A DNA stretch of 64,000 nt from Ochotona curzoniae (taxonomy: Eukaryota; Chordata; Mammalia; Lagomorpha; Ochotonidae): assembly GCF_017591425.1 (NCBI RefSeq), contig NW_024464918.1:22906001-22970000 (forward strand), in the 5' to 3' direction. The position numbers and the translations under genes were made by a program. Under the pieces are notes generated by a model that saw nothing but the letters and a program-made list of their open reading frames with translations, searched no databases and was not told the origin of the DNA. Position 1 is the first letter of the stretch; each line of letters opens with the position of its first letter. This document shows, in pieces, positions 1-10,876 of the stretch.

Positions 1-290
1 AACACAGCTGATTGGACTAGAAGGGAAAAGCTAACCAAAAAGCAGCTAACCATTAGGCTAGCCTGTGAGCTCTTCTGTAACTTACTACCATAAAGAAACA
101 CTTTGCTGAGCCTGTCCAATTCCTTTTCTTCAGAATTTAGACTAGATTCCTACAGCTTAGCAGGGTATGTGGCTTTGATAACTTACAATGAAATAACTTT
201 ATAAAAGCATGCTGGGTTCTGAAGTAGTACAGCAGCAGGGACTCTAAGCAGAAAAAAGAAATAAATGGATCTGCTAGAGAAATCATTGCA

Positions 291-636
291 GGGGGCCCAT
301 GGGGTGGTGGACACTGTGACTCGGCAGGTTAAGCTTAGGGGTTCATATCCCATATTGGAAGGCTGTTTAGAATCCTGTGCTATTCTCTTCAAACACAGCT
401 ATGTGCCTAGGAAGCAGTGGATGACGGTTCGATAACTTAGGTCCCTGTCACACATGTGTGAGGACAGGATGGTCTTCCTAGCTCATGGCTTCAGCCTGTT
501 CTAACCCTGGCTGTGGTGGACATGTGGAGAGCGTCTGTGACAATAGCAGTGGCTAGAAAATCTCTTCGCTCTTTTCTCTTACCTCTTTTCCTTGTCTCTT
601 TCTCTCTTCTTCACATAAATACATCTTGTTTTAAAA
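291..636 (+). mobile_element. C-SINE (lagomorph tRNA-derived SINE), old full-length copy
   Basis: The sense strand starts with ggggcccatggggtggtgg and has a tRNA-like gcaggttaagc and 'catatcccatattgg'. It continues with a degraded 'cctaggaagcagtggatga' middle, a 'ttcctagctcatggcttcagcc' segment, a long CT-rich block and a tail near acataaatacatcttgtttt. The order of blocks is that of a complete C-SINE. Many substitutions and loss of CpGs make it an old insertion. Confidence 0.8.
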
Positions 637-3220
637 GGTGCACACTAACTGAGAGGGGTAAGAGGAAGAAAATCAGAGAATTCTGAAATGCCCTCTACTT
701 TGGATGCCATTTGAGTTACAGCCCATGAAGAGGCTTAGAGCAGACAGTAATGAGAATGAAGTGAGGTAATACATAGAACTCACCTGGCAAAATGAGTCAT
801 AGTCAGGTGACCAATACACATCAGCAATACTATCATGTTTAATATTTTTGGAAAGTTATATGATCTCTTTGACTTGCAAAATATAGAACATCATCTCATT
901 CTCAGTTTATCCAATTGCATGCAGCAAGGATTATGAAAAGCCATATTCTTTCAGCATTGAATTGGATCCCTTAATTGTTATAATAATTCAAACTTCAGCT
1001 TATGATTATCTTAGTTTTCTTTCGGGTCAATTCCACACCCACTAATGAACTATCATGTCGAGCAATGGGGGAGCCATTTTCATAATCTGTTTTCCTCCAA
1101 TCCCCCTTCTGATGTTAATGAGAAGTACCATGGAGACATCAGCCATTAGTAACATGGGCTGGTATAAATCATGAACTATGGATCATTGAGCATCTTTGTT
1201 GTAAAACAAATGGCCTGTGGTCAGTTAATCATACAAAGAAACATCTCCAAGGCCTCCTGGCTTTATGCATAACCCTTAAATCTGTTTGCAGTTTTATAAA
1301 CAGAGCATCTGTTAAAATATGCAGAAATTACAGTCATAGTCATTAGAGCGCTATATAGCTTTGGCAGATTTTTCTCTTAAGCTTTTGATGGTAATCTCCT
1401 CTATTTGTGATTCGTGCTTCAGTCTATCCTCATTGAATCTCAGTTCTTTGGAGTTCAGTACTTTTTAACCAAGACTGAAAAGTGGAGATGTATTGTCCTT
1501 GGCTAAGGTAGGCGTCCTGGTGTTGGGCAGGAAGGCCTAGTGACTGCAGCCCATCCTTACTTCCTTGTGGAAGCTTATATTTTGGATGTGCAATAGGCTT
1601 AGCCTTAAGTAGCCTGAAACTGAGAAACCCTAGTTCCTTTCACGCCACTTTTACCTATCTTGTACTGTTTTAGTAGTGGCATTTTCCCAAGGGTAAATAG
1701 TTACCACTAAATTCTTTACTAGCTCAAGTTTGTCATTACCTCCATTAAAAATTTAAGGTGTCCATATTTAAATTAGCCTGATACAAGTCACCTCTCAAAG
1801 ACCAGAATAAATTACCAGAAAATAAAGTGGTTGTCCTGGAAAATCTAAACAGATACCCTCATTGTTTAGTATAGAAACCAGGGATTGCTCCCAAGAATCA
1901 GTAGGCAGGCAGATTTCTTTGGTCATGGCTTTGTTCTGTGTCCTGGAATGGGAATCAGCAGGTGTTTGCTGCAGAAATTGACAAGTCACTTCTGAGTAGT
2001 CATTCTGTCCATCACCCATCCTTACATATAAGTTTTTGCAAAGTCTCAGCATCATTCTGAGAGAGCTTCACCAGATCCTTCTATAGGCACCTACAAAGAA
2101 ATGAGGACATTGCAACAAAGCAGCTAAGAGCAGTATCTAGGATCACACAGACATGTACACGAAGCCCAGCTCTGTCGTTTGTTAGTTGAACACCCTGGAG
2201 AAAATTTACTCTTACAGCTACAATTCCCCTCTAGAATATTACTGGGAGTCTTGTACAGTTACTATAGAGTTTAAAGAAACAATCCAAGGAAAGTACCCAG
2301 CCGTGAGCCTGGGTATTAAAGAGTGAGTGAGTCTATGTTGCCTTTTGGCTTTGTCCTCAGTATCAGGAATGGTTAAAATATATTAGATGCTGTTGATTAT
2401 AATACCATTATGTACAAAATCATTTAAACTACAGCATTCATGTGTCCAGGAATTATACCTTAAGAATCTGCTCTAGGCTCAGTACTGGTGGGTGTGCGTG
2501 GTGTATGATTTACCCCCTGACATAATCCTGTGAGTAGTCCATGAATACAGATCCTCACAGAGTGTGTTATAGAGAACACTCTATCCCCGACCTGTGGAAG
2601 CTTTGTACAAGAGAAGTAAATGACCACTGGGAAATGCAGGCAGATTTGTAGTAGGATTCACAGATGTATTGATTGCTGAGAGACAGGAAGAAGAATTCTC
2701 GCTGGAAGAAAAGTAACAGAAGCACAGTGTGACTGTGGGGAAAATTGGGATCAAGTAGGCAAGGGCCTGGCTTTCTGGAGTCCTCAGAAAGATCTGGGGG
2801 TTTGAAGAGCTTCACCAAGCTCCTGAAGACACAGGGGGATAGGAACAGAAAACTCCTAAGAAAGATACATTAGGAATAAGGCAAATGCTGGTCCAGAATG
2901 AAGTACTTACGTTAAGGATAATCCTGAAAGAAGCTTAATGGCTTCCTTGCCCATTTTCCAACCTGCACCTGAGAGAAGTTTCTATTTCTTTCCATATTTA
3001 TGTTGTTTACTAGCTCTTGCAGTTTGTACTGCGTCCTGCCCACCTCGATTCCTGGAGCTAACTAAGCTGGACATCTTTAAGCAGCAGCTTTCAAAAGGGA
3101 AATTGCAGTTGCGTGTTGGATTCTTGAGCCCCAATTAAAGCGTGTAGCTCTGAAACAAGCACAGATAACAGAGAGGGGTATAATATGTTAAAATTAGGTT
3201 CTCAGAAGTCCCCCATTAGT
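637..3220. other. Unique DNA, no gene recognised
   Basis: I see no transposon with confidence and no exon. A weak MIR-like 3' fragment may lie at about 690-810 (gaagtgaggtaatacatag). The stretch 960-1400 is AT-rich with many TAAT-type words and is listed separately as a candidate regulatory block. Short ORFs on both strands are low-complexity and unlike any family I know. Confidence 0.6.
960..1400. promoter_or_regulatory. Candidate non-coding regulatory block (speculative)
   Basis: Non-repetitive DNA with densely spaced homeodomain-like words (taattgttataataatt, ccactaatgaac, gttaatgag, ccattagtaac, gttaatcatac) and an atgcataa word. The composition resembles deeply conserved non-coding elements. 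Nothing here proves function, because conservation cannot be judged from one sequence. Confidence 0.2.
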
Positions 3221-3221
3221 T

Positions 3222-3272
3222 TGGCACTCACAAGACAGTTGCTGTGTGTTCAATAAATACTATTTGATCGTT
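3222..3272 (+). mobile_element. L2 or MIR 3'-end fragment
   Basis: The words gcactcacaagacagttgc followed by tgttcaataaatactatttg match the shared 'gcacatagtaggtgctcaataaatatttgttg' terminal segment of mammalian L2/MIR elements. It is too short to tell the two apart. Confidence 0.45.
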
Positions 3273-6200
3273 TGATGACAGTGACATGCTTAGTCACTGG
3301 CAGCCAGCGATGTCCAATAGGCACATCTCTCTAAGTGTGAGGTTACAAATGCAGCTTGTTCTATCACACTCAGTGTGGATGTAGTGTCTTTCATCTTTAC
3401 AGCTCTTATGGACAGTAATCTCCCCAGAGGCTGGGAAGACGGGTGTTATTGTCCACCTGCTAAAAGGAGAGAAAAGAAACAAGAGAGTTGAATGGAAAAT
3501 CAGGCTGGTGATCACGTTCAGTATGCATAGACCCATTGTAGAATGCTCAGTACACACAAAGCAACTGCATAATCAAATACACTGTGTAAATACTCAGAGG
3601 TGGTTAGTGGGGTCACTTGTGAAAATGAAAAAATTACCAACAGTGGCATGGATTTTTTAAAAAGCAATTATTTGCTTTATGTGATGACAAGAATCCACAG
3701 ATGGTACATCCTCAAGTTTTTTTTTTTAATATCTTGAAAGGTGAAGCATGATTGTAGTCACACTGCAAATGACAGCTGCTACAATGTAGGTGGGAGACTG
3801 TTATAAGGGTTGCAGTAAACATTGCCTGCTCTGTGGTTTAGAGTAGTACGTAGCCACACGATCAAGGCATTGTAGAGATGTTGCATTTGGGAAGAGTTTA
3901 GTTGACTTCCTAGCTCTCTCATGAAAGGTAGAGAATCTAAAGGTAGAGACAGGACCACAAACTGGTGAGCTCAAGCTGGTTTTCTTCTTGCCAGTGGTTC
4001 TGTATCAGTTCATTATCTGCAGTACAAAACGCCAGAGTGGACTTTAATTTTTAGCAGCAAACACAAGGTGAGTACACTCGCTGGGAATCATTGGCCTGTG
4101 TAATAACTGAGAGCTTGTGCTTTCTGACTGGCATTGAAGCTACCAAACAAAAAATGCCTTTTGTTAATTATACCTCCAGAAAAGCTAAAGAAATCAATTT
4201 GAACTACAAAAAAAATAAAGAAAGAAAGAAAGGACAGAATAGCGTATGTAAAACAGCCAGCAGAGTATCTCTCATACAATGCTTTGCGATGGTTGGTGAT
4301 TGTCATTTTTATCTGCGGCTGTCAGCATGCATGTACACCGATCATTTCTACATTTTGCTATTCTGCATTTTGCAGTGGCGCTCAGCTGCTCAGTTACAGC
4401 CTAATAAGCATCTGTTTTGCCTCTTCCACTGTAGCCATTCATTCAATGATTTTTGCTGCTGACTCAAATGATGGCACACCAATGAATAATCACAACCATA
4501 TAAAAGCAGTCTTGAGATGATCTGACATAACAGCCACAGGGAATTTCAGGAATGTGGAGCATCCAGCGTCTTGCTCCATGGAGGGACACCTTTGAGATGG
4601 GTCCTCGCATGCTGAAGTGGACACATTCAATGGCTCTGCTCCTTTACTTTGAGGAATGCATGTGTCTGTCCTTCAGCAGAGTCACCAGAATCATAGTAGA
4701 GCGGGCAGTGGGCAGAACTTGAAATTACCCACCTGACCTTGCCACATGCAATGCAACTTTTACTTGAAGGATGGGTTCAGGTTCTTACGAGACAGAACAC
4801 TGTGTGCCATTTGACTGCTGCGATAGCTGTCAGGGATAAGCTGCGCAATTTAAAAAAAAAAATTAAATCCATGAAATGTCTAATGCTTAAGGGCTCTGGA
4901 GGAAATAAGGGCAAATAAGTCAAGATTCCTGAAATCCAGGTACTAATTAGCCACAGAACAAACCATTTCTTATATATCCTAGTTTTTGTGAGTAGTGCTG
5001 AAATGAACTTGAGTGTATAATATTTTCTAAGTAGTAGGTTTTTTTTCCTATTGGGTGTAGACCATGAAGCACGGTCCCATCTTATCTCCACAGTCTTTTT
5101 GAGGTAGATACTCTCACTTTCCCTTTTTCCCAAATGAAACAAAACAAAACACTGATAGCTTGCCATGGATCATGCAAGTGAGAGCCTATTTCCTTAATTA
5201 CTGCACTGTTTTGCTGTCCAAATGCTTAATACAGTGTGATTAAAAGAACAGCTTGTTGTTGGCTAGTTGGTTAGATAAGAATAAGAAGTGATTCCTTCTC
5301 AGCTCTCATCTTCTCATTTGCACAGGAAGGAGACTAGGGTGACATAAGCCGTTGTTTATTTTTGTTTTCCTGCTTTAGAAGCTACCTAGTTCTGCTTGAT
5401 TACTACCCAAAGAAACCAATAAATTGGATGAGTTGGGGTCTATGGTTCTGGGAAACAATTTTAAGCATGAAGTGCACCATATTAAGTATACTGTATTAAT
5501 ATTAATTAATATTCTTATCCATTGTAAGGGCTGTTGTCAAAACCTTAAGCAGAAACAAAAGCAATAGGCTATGCAAACATTCGGTAATGGGTAATGGCAT
5601 TTTCTGTGCTAGGAAATCACTTTGGAGCAAGTATTAGCTGTATTTCCCATGTTTTCCTGGCCTCACTCAGCTGTTAAATGATCAAAGTTGCATGTTCTTC
5701 AGAGAGATTCTGTGCTTGTTTATTCTATCAGAACAAAAAACAAAATGAACATCCACACTTTTATTGCTCTGTTTTGATGACACATTGTAAAGATAACCAC
5801 CCGTTAGCTAAAATTAACTTGGATTGAGTAACATCTAGCTGGTTGTATCCCCACCAACAAATGCAAGACGTGAATTTCTCACACATTTTAACTTTCCAAT
5901 GTGTGTTTAGTGAATACTCACTATTTGCTGTACAATTTGAAGGCTGTTGCAACACTAATATGAAAAATGAAAGAACAAGATCAATTTTAGTTCAAGTAGT
6001 AAAGTGATTATGGCCAATAAAAATGCTAAGGATATTTAAAAAGAGTATCAAATTGTTTTTCTCAACCCCAATTATAGATACTAGCTGTGAACACATACAT
6101 ACATTTTGTCACAATTTTTCTATGAGGATTAGATGAGTTAAAGCCCAATTTTATTGTGCCTGGTCGACCTAAAGTAAATTTCCTATGGCTGTATTTCTCA

Positions 6201-6511
6201 ACACTGTGTTCAGGATTTCCTGAGACGTTTGTCAGAATCCCTAAGAGTCGGTGTGTATTGGTGGCCACCTAGGAGTTTACAGCCTTGAATGTCATCATCA
6301 AGTGACTCTGACTGTGGGGCTCATGGAGTAAATGGGATCCTGTCTTTGGGTTCCAGATCCTTCTCTGTGTCTCAGCCCTGCATTGACATGCCAGTCAGTT
6401 CTGGAAGCAGACAACCAAATGCTTGACCACTCCCGGGTCCCACAAACTCACCTTATCTCTAATCCAAAACCTATCAACTTAGGCAACAATCCCACTTGGA
6501 TATAGGGGAAT
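3273..6511. other. Mostly unique DNA, no gene recognised
   Basis: A weak antisense MIR-like stretch may lie at 3405-3520 (ggtgttattgtccacctg). T and A homopolymers occur near 3718-3729 and 4852-4863. No exon, RNA gene or confident transposon was found. The 123- and 129-codon ORFs at 4091-4462 (+) and 4777-5166 (-) show no domain, no family similarity and no codon pattern that suggests a gene. Confidence 0.55.
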
Positions 6512-6740
6512 GATTAGGCAACAGGAGCACACTCTGGAGTTACACCGCCTGAGTTTTAATAGCAGCTCTACTGCTATTGTGTTAATATGCAGTTGAATAT
6601 TGATGCTCTTAGCCGTTGTTGCTGTGTCATCTTAATACTGCTAAGCCTCAGTTCCCTTGATAAAATTGGAATAAAAGTATCAACTGACCTCATGAAGTTG
6701 CTCTAGAGAGTGAATTAATGAAATGAATTAGGACTTGGCT
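6512..6740 (+). mobile_element. MIR SINE
   Basis: Nearly full-length ancient MIR. The blocks in order are 'agcacactctggagttacac', 'cgcctgagttttaatagcagctctac', 'ctaagcctcagttcccttgat', 'aaaattggaataaaagtatc' and 'ctcatgaagttgctctagagagtgaattaatgaa'. These correspond to the tRNA-related head, core and LINE-like tail of MIR. Confidence 0.85.
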
Positions 6741-7367
6741 CCAGTCTTCCCATCTATGCTACTCCCTTCAGTATTCCATTGTCTTTTACCTTGAAATACT
6801 GTCTATGAGGTAGCATAATTTCCTAACTTGTGTCTTTAGTTCAGTCTTCTCTCCTGAATTCCACAGGTCTATATCCAAACACTTCTTCAGAATTTCTACT
6901 TGGATCTTGAATAAGCTATCTCAGACTCAGTATTTCCTAGCTGAATTCCTACTGTTGCAGGGGATCCCGTCTGACTCCTCACACTACCTGTTAGGTGCGG
7001 CCATCTACTACATCTGCTCTTGCCTTTGACCTCAAAATCTATTCTCCACCAAATAGCCCAATTGATGCCCCCGAAAATTTTGATCCAGGTCATTGCCATT
7101 TTTCTGTCAAATTTTTTTCAGTGACTCCACAACTCACTCATTTTAGAAAGGGCCCATCCTTACAGTGATCTACAGCATCAAATCTAATTGTCTCAGAGCC
7201 CACCTGCTACTGCTTTCGGTCTACTCCCCAGCCTTCTTGCTGAAAGCCATCAATTGTCAGGACCTTAGCTAGCACTTATGCCATCTTCTATATACCATGT
7301 ATTTATCCAGATTCCTGCATAGCCAATTTTCACTTCCTTTATTTTTTTTTATTAAATGTGATCTTGT

Positions 7368-7650
7368 TTTTTTTTCTTAAGATTTATTTGAAAGATTTAT
7401 CTATTTGAAAGGCACAATTACAGAAAGAGACGGATATTTCATCCTCTGGCGTACTTCATGAATGAACACAAGGACCTCAGCTGGGCCAGACCAGAGCCAG
7501 GATCCTGGAACTCCCTCTGACTTTGCTCTACTTTCCCATGTGCTTTAGCAGAAAGCCTTGTCAGAAGTGGAACAGACTTGAGATGATACTCACGAGGGAT
7601 ATTAGCTTTGCAGGTGGCAGCTTCACTGGCTGTATCACCATCCTGGCCCC
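7368..7650 (-). mobile_element. C-SINE, old copy inside L2
   Basis: Read on the plus strand, a T-rich tail (ttttcttaagatttatttg) leads into 'tttgaaaggcacaattacag', 'ggccagaccagagccaggatcctgg', 'tttagcagaaagccttg' and 'atcctggcccc'. This is a reversed C-SINE. It is much more diverged than its two neighbours at 7742-8408. Confidence 0.85.
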
Positions 7651-7741
7651 TCACCGGCTGTCTTTTGAGTGAAACCCTTTTGACTACCTATGTGAAATTG
7701 CAATCCTTTAACCTCTGACTTCTCATCAGCCTTAACCGATC

Positions 7742-8069
7742 TTTTTTTTTTTTTTAAAGATTTATTTATCTATTGGAAAGTCAGATATACAGAGAGGAGG
7801 AGAGACAGAGAGGGAGATCTTCCGTCCGATGATTCACTCCCCAAGTGAGCACAACGGCCGATGCTATACCTATCCGAAGCCAGGATCCAGGAACCTCCTC
7901 CGGGCATCCCACATGGGTGCAGGGTCCCAAGGCTTTGGCTGTCCTCGACTGCTTCCCCAGGCCACAAGCAGGGAGCTGGATGGGAAGTGGGATTAGAACC
8001 GGCGCCCATATGGGATCCTAGCACGTTCAAGGTGAGGACTTTAGCCGCTAGGCCATGCCACCGGGCCCA
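7742..8069 (-). mobile_element. C-SINE, young copy (pika-like subfamily)
   Basis: A reversed full-length element: poly-T then aaagatttatttatc, 'gtcagatatacagagagg', 'cttccgtccgatgattcactcccc', 'ggattagaacc' (reverse complement of the B-box-like motif, 7990-8000), 'gcgcccatatgggatcc' and 'gccgctaggcc..gggccc'. Several CpGs survive (ccgtccgatg, acaacggccg, ccgcta), which points to recent insertion. It sits head to tail with the next copy. Confidence 0.95.
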
Positions 8070-8075
8070 CCTATC

Positions 8076-8408
8076 TTTTTTTTTTTTTAAAGATTTGTTT
8101 TTATTGGAAAGTTAGATATACAGAGAGGAGGAGAGACAGAGAGAAAGATCTTCCATCTGATGATTCACTCCCCAAGTGACCGCAATAGCCAGAGCTGAGC
8201 TGATCCGAAGCCAGGAACCAGGAGCTTCCTCCAGGTCTCCCATGTGGGTGCAGGGTCTCAAGGCTTTGGGCCGTCCTTGACTGCTTTCCCAGGCCACAAG
8301 CAGGGAACTGGATGGGAAGTGGAGCCACCAGGATTAGAACCGGCAGCAATATGGGATCCTGGTGTGTTCAAGGTGAGGACTTTAGCCTCTAGGCCACTGT
8401 GCCAGGCC
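8076..8408 (-). mobile_element. C-SINE, young copy, tandem with the previous one
   Basis: Same orientation and subfamily as 7742-8069, with B-box complement ggattagaacc at 8331-8341 and the 5' end (sense) at aggcccag. Fewer CpGs remain than in its neighbour. The flanking host word cagccttaa(c/t)c(g/t)atctt occurs at 7727-7743 and again at 8409-8425, bracketing the pair. Confidence 0.95.
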
Positions 8409-8517
8409 CAGCCTTAATCTATCTTATTTCTTTCCCACAGTCACCTTGTAAAGTTCTGTCTAATTTACCTGTTTATTGTTTATTACATGTCTCTATCATT
8501 TTAGTTCCAAAGGAAAT

Positions 8518-8829
8518 GGTACCCAACTCATATAGTCGTCTCAAAGCCATAAATTGCTACTAAGATGGGTGAAATCATAATCCATTTGCAATGCTTGAGA
8601 CAGCCTTCATGGCCTATCCCTAGGTCATTGGCACTGTGCCCTCAAAAGATTTTTAAAGTGTTTACTGTTTTTCCATAACCACTTCATATGTAGATATTCA
8701 TGTACATATAGCATGCTGTTTTTTTTTACTGAAGAAAAAAGAAAACATTACTGTCCTAGGCATGGAATTCACAACATTGACAATGAAGTGAAGAAAGAAT
8801 GTACTGTGCAGATCCAGTGAAGTCGGTAT
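8518..8829. other. Unclassified DNA between SINE nest and L1
   Basis: No gene. The part from about 8640, including the T-run and 'gtactgtgcagatccagtg', may be an eroded 3' end of the L1 that follows, but I cannot match it confidently. Confidence 0.4.
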
Positions 8830-9370
8830 CTATCACTATATACCAAATGCTATGTCCACTTAATCTTATCTACTATAAAGTTCCACATATGACGAGAATA
8901 TGTAGCCTGCGTCTCTGCATTTGGCTTTTTTCACTTAGCAAGTGATCTTCAGTTCCACTTATTTTGCTTCAAAGTCATTTATATTGCTTTTTATGCTCAA
9001 GTAATATTCTAATGCATATGTATATGCATGTCACATTTTCTTTATCCAGGCACTAGCGGAAGGACATCTAGGTCAACTCAATATTTTTGCTGTTGTGAAT
9101 TAGGCCACATAAACATGGGAGTTCAGGTCTCTGTTTCACTTGGCGGCTTCATTTTCTTTGGATATATTCCCAGAAGTGGAATAGCTGGGTCATGCTGTAG
9201 ACCTATTTTCAGTTTTCTGAGAAAACTCTAGACTGTCTTCCATGCCAATTGTATTCATCTGCATTCCCACTCCCCACCCCACCCCACTGACATCATTGCA
9301 TTTATTATCCTCTGACTTTTGAATAGGAACCATTTTAGCTGGAATGACATGAATCACACCGTGATTTTTG
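8830..9370 (-). mobile_element. L1 LINE 3' end, ancient, antisense
   Basis: The plus strand shows the reverse of an L1 3' region: 'cttttttcacttagcaagtg', 'taatattctaatgcatatgt', 'cacattttctttatccagg', 'tttgctgttgtgaattagg', 'cataaacatgggagttcagg', 'atattcccagaagtggaata', 'gctgggtcatgctgtag' and 'ttccatgccaattgtattcatc'. This is the usual order for an old mammalian L1. It is non-coding and truncated. Confidence 0.9.
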
Positions 9371-9419
9371 TTGCCAAAAGGCAGTTTTGAGAATTGGTTT
9401 TAAAAGCGCAGTTGATGGT

Positions 9420-9600
9420 AGGTACTGTCTGCTTCCTGGCTCACTGTCAGCTTATTCCTCAAACATACTCTATGTTGCTATCACGCAGCCTTGACAGGCA
9501 GCTACACCGATGGAGACCACCCTGTTTAGTATTGTGAACCTCCAAAACCAAAAGAAGCCTCCTTCCCTCATGAGTACTTTGTCTTAGGTATGTGATGGAG
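9420..9600 (+). mobile_element. Possible MaLR-type solo LTR remnant
   Basis: The words ctgtctgcttcctggctcac, 'cacgcagccttgacaggc' and 'gaacctccaaaaccaaaag' with 'tcctt..gtcttaggtatg' recall the 3' part of mammalian MaLR LTRs ('cctccagaaccatgagccaaataaacctctt'). Only the 3' half is suggestive. No internal region or second LTR is seen. Confidence 0.4.
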
Positions 9601-9775
9601 AAGGCAAAAAGGGGCCTAACACATCCCTCCACTGGCATCTCTGCTTCAGGAGAGTCTTTTGCCTATTGTTATACCCCCCATTACCTTATCATAGAACCTG
9701 GTTTATAATAAGTGCTTCATGAACAATACCATTTTCCACAAGGTCTTTGCTTTCCTTCTGAATGGTTCAACATTG

Positions 9776-10107
9776 TTTTTTAAAGATTTATTTATTTTTA
9801 TTGGAAAGGCAGATATGTAGAGAGGAGGAGAGACAGAGAGGAAGTTCTTGTGTCTGATGGTTTATTCCCCCAAGTGGCTGCAGTGACTGGAGCTGAACCG
9901 ATCCGAAGCCAGGAGCCAGGAGCTTCCTCCAGGTCTCCCATGTGGGTGCAGGGTCTCACGGCTTTGGGCCGTCCTCGACTGCTTTCCCAGGCTACAAGCA
10001 GGGAACTGAATGGGAAGCGGGACTGCTAGGATTAGAACCAGCACCCATATGGGATCCTGGTGTGTTCAAGATGAAGACTTTAGCCACTACTCTATAGCGC
10101 CAGGCCC
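9776..10107 (-). mobile_element. C-SINE, young copy
   Basis: A reversed full-length element with aaagatttatttatttttattgg, 'agagaggaggagagacagag', 'gatccgaagccaggagccagg', 'ccgtcctcgactgctttccc', the B-box complement ggattagaacc (10029-10039), 'cccatatgggatcctgg' and 'gccaggcccc'. It is close in sequence to the 8076-8408 copy. Confidence 0.95.
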
Positions 10108-10876
10108 CACTCTTCAACATTTTTGTGATTGTATTAGCTAAGTATCTTCAATTGAAGTTACTGAAAAAGCCCACTACACAATTTAAAAGTTTACAAGGGC
10201 ACTAGTTTCCAGAAATCTTGATCCAGAATTCAGTTATATTGTTCTAGATCAACTGCCTCTTGGTTCTGCTTTGGTATGTAGATCCCGTGACTATTTTGTG
10301 TTCTCTATCTCTAATGGAAAATAGGCTGAGATAGTATAGGACTTTATATCTTTAAAAAAAAAATGATTGGGACACATCTTCTAACCTCTCATCTGCACTG
10401 TTTTGATGCTGTGCTCATTCTTTATCTTCACTCGTGTACTGTGAGAAGGAATAGCGATCCGATTTGCAGCCTAACTCTGCTGTTGAGGAAGGAATCAGCC
10501 CTGTCCAAAATCTGCTTGACATTGAGAAAGTCAGAGGATGCTTGGCAGAGGAAAAAAGAACGGTTGCTGGGGCCAGAGCCAGTGGTCTTGTACAGTAGCC
10601 GCAAGTGCATAGCTACCAAGTAAAATATGGTAGCATAAGGTTCGAGGAGTCAAGCCAAACTAGCATATGGAAGAACTGGTGGATTTCTTCATTGATTCAA
10701 GAAATGGAATAGCATCTGCAAAAGTAGAACTATGAAAATGATTGACATGTTTGGAGAGCTTTGAGGAGTGAATGGAAGGAAGGGGAGTGGAAGTAATATT
10801 TTGGAATCTTCCCAGGGTGGCAACAAAAGTCTGGACCTAACTCATAGTGGTCTAATTTTTTGTGTTTTTTGTTTGT
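10108..10876. other. Unique DNA, no gene recognised
   Basis: No transposon or exon is evident. An 86-codon plus-strand ORF at 10363-10623 has an overlapping 63-codon minus-strand partner; neither resembles a known family. Confidence 0.6.

Larger units (their letters stand above)
6960..8517 (+). mobile_element. L2 LINE 3' region, interrupted by three C-SINEs
   Basis: L2 segments remain at about 6960-7367, 7651-7741 and 8410-8517. Recognisable pieces include 'cttacagtgatctacagcatc', 'ccagccttcttgctgaaagcc', 'cctctgacttctcatcagcctta' and 'ctcatatagtcg'. Together they run in order through the L2 ORF2 end and 3'UTR. Three antisense C-SINEs split it, so the L2 was in place first. No reading frame survives. 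Confidence 0.7.

Noticed and set aside
3700..3730. T-run as a possible Pol III terminator
   Set aside because: No A box or B box lies upstream at a sensible distance.
4091..4520. Two overlapping plus-strand ORFs (123 and 78 codons)
   Set aside because: There is no domain, two frames are open over the same bases, and a minus-strand ORF overlaps as well. This is chance openness in AT-rich DNA.
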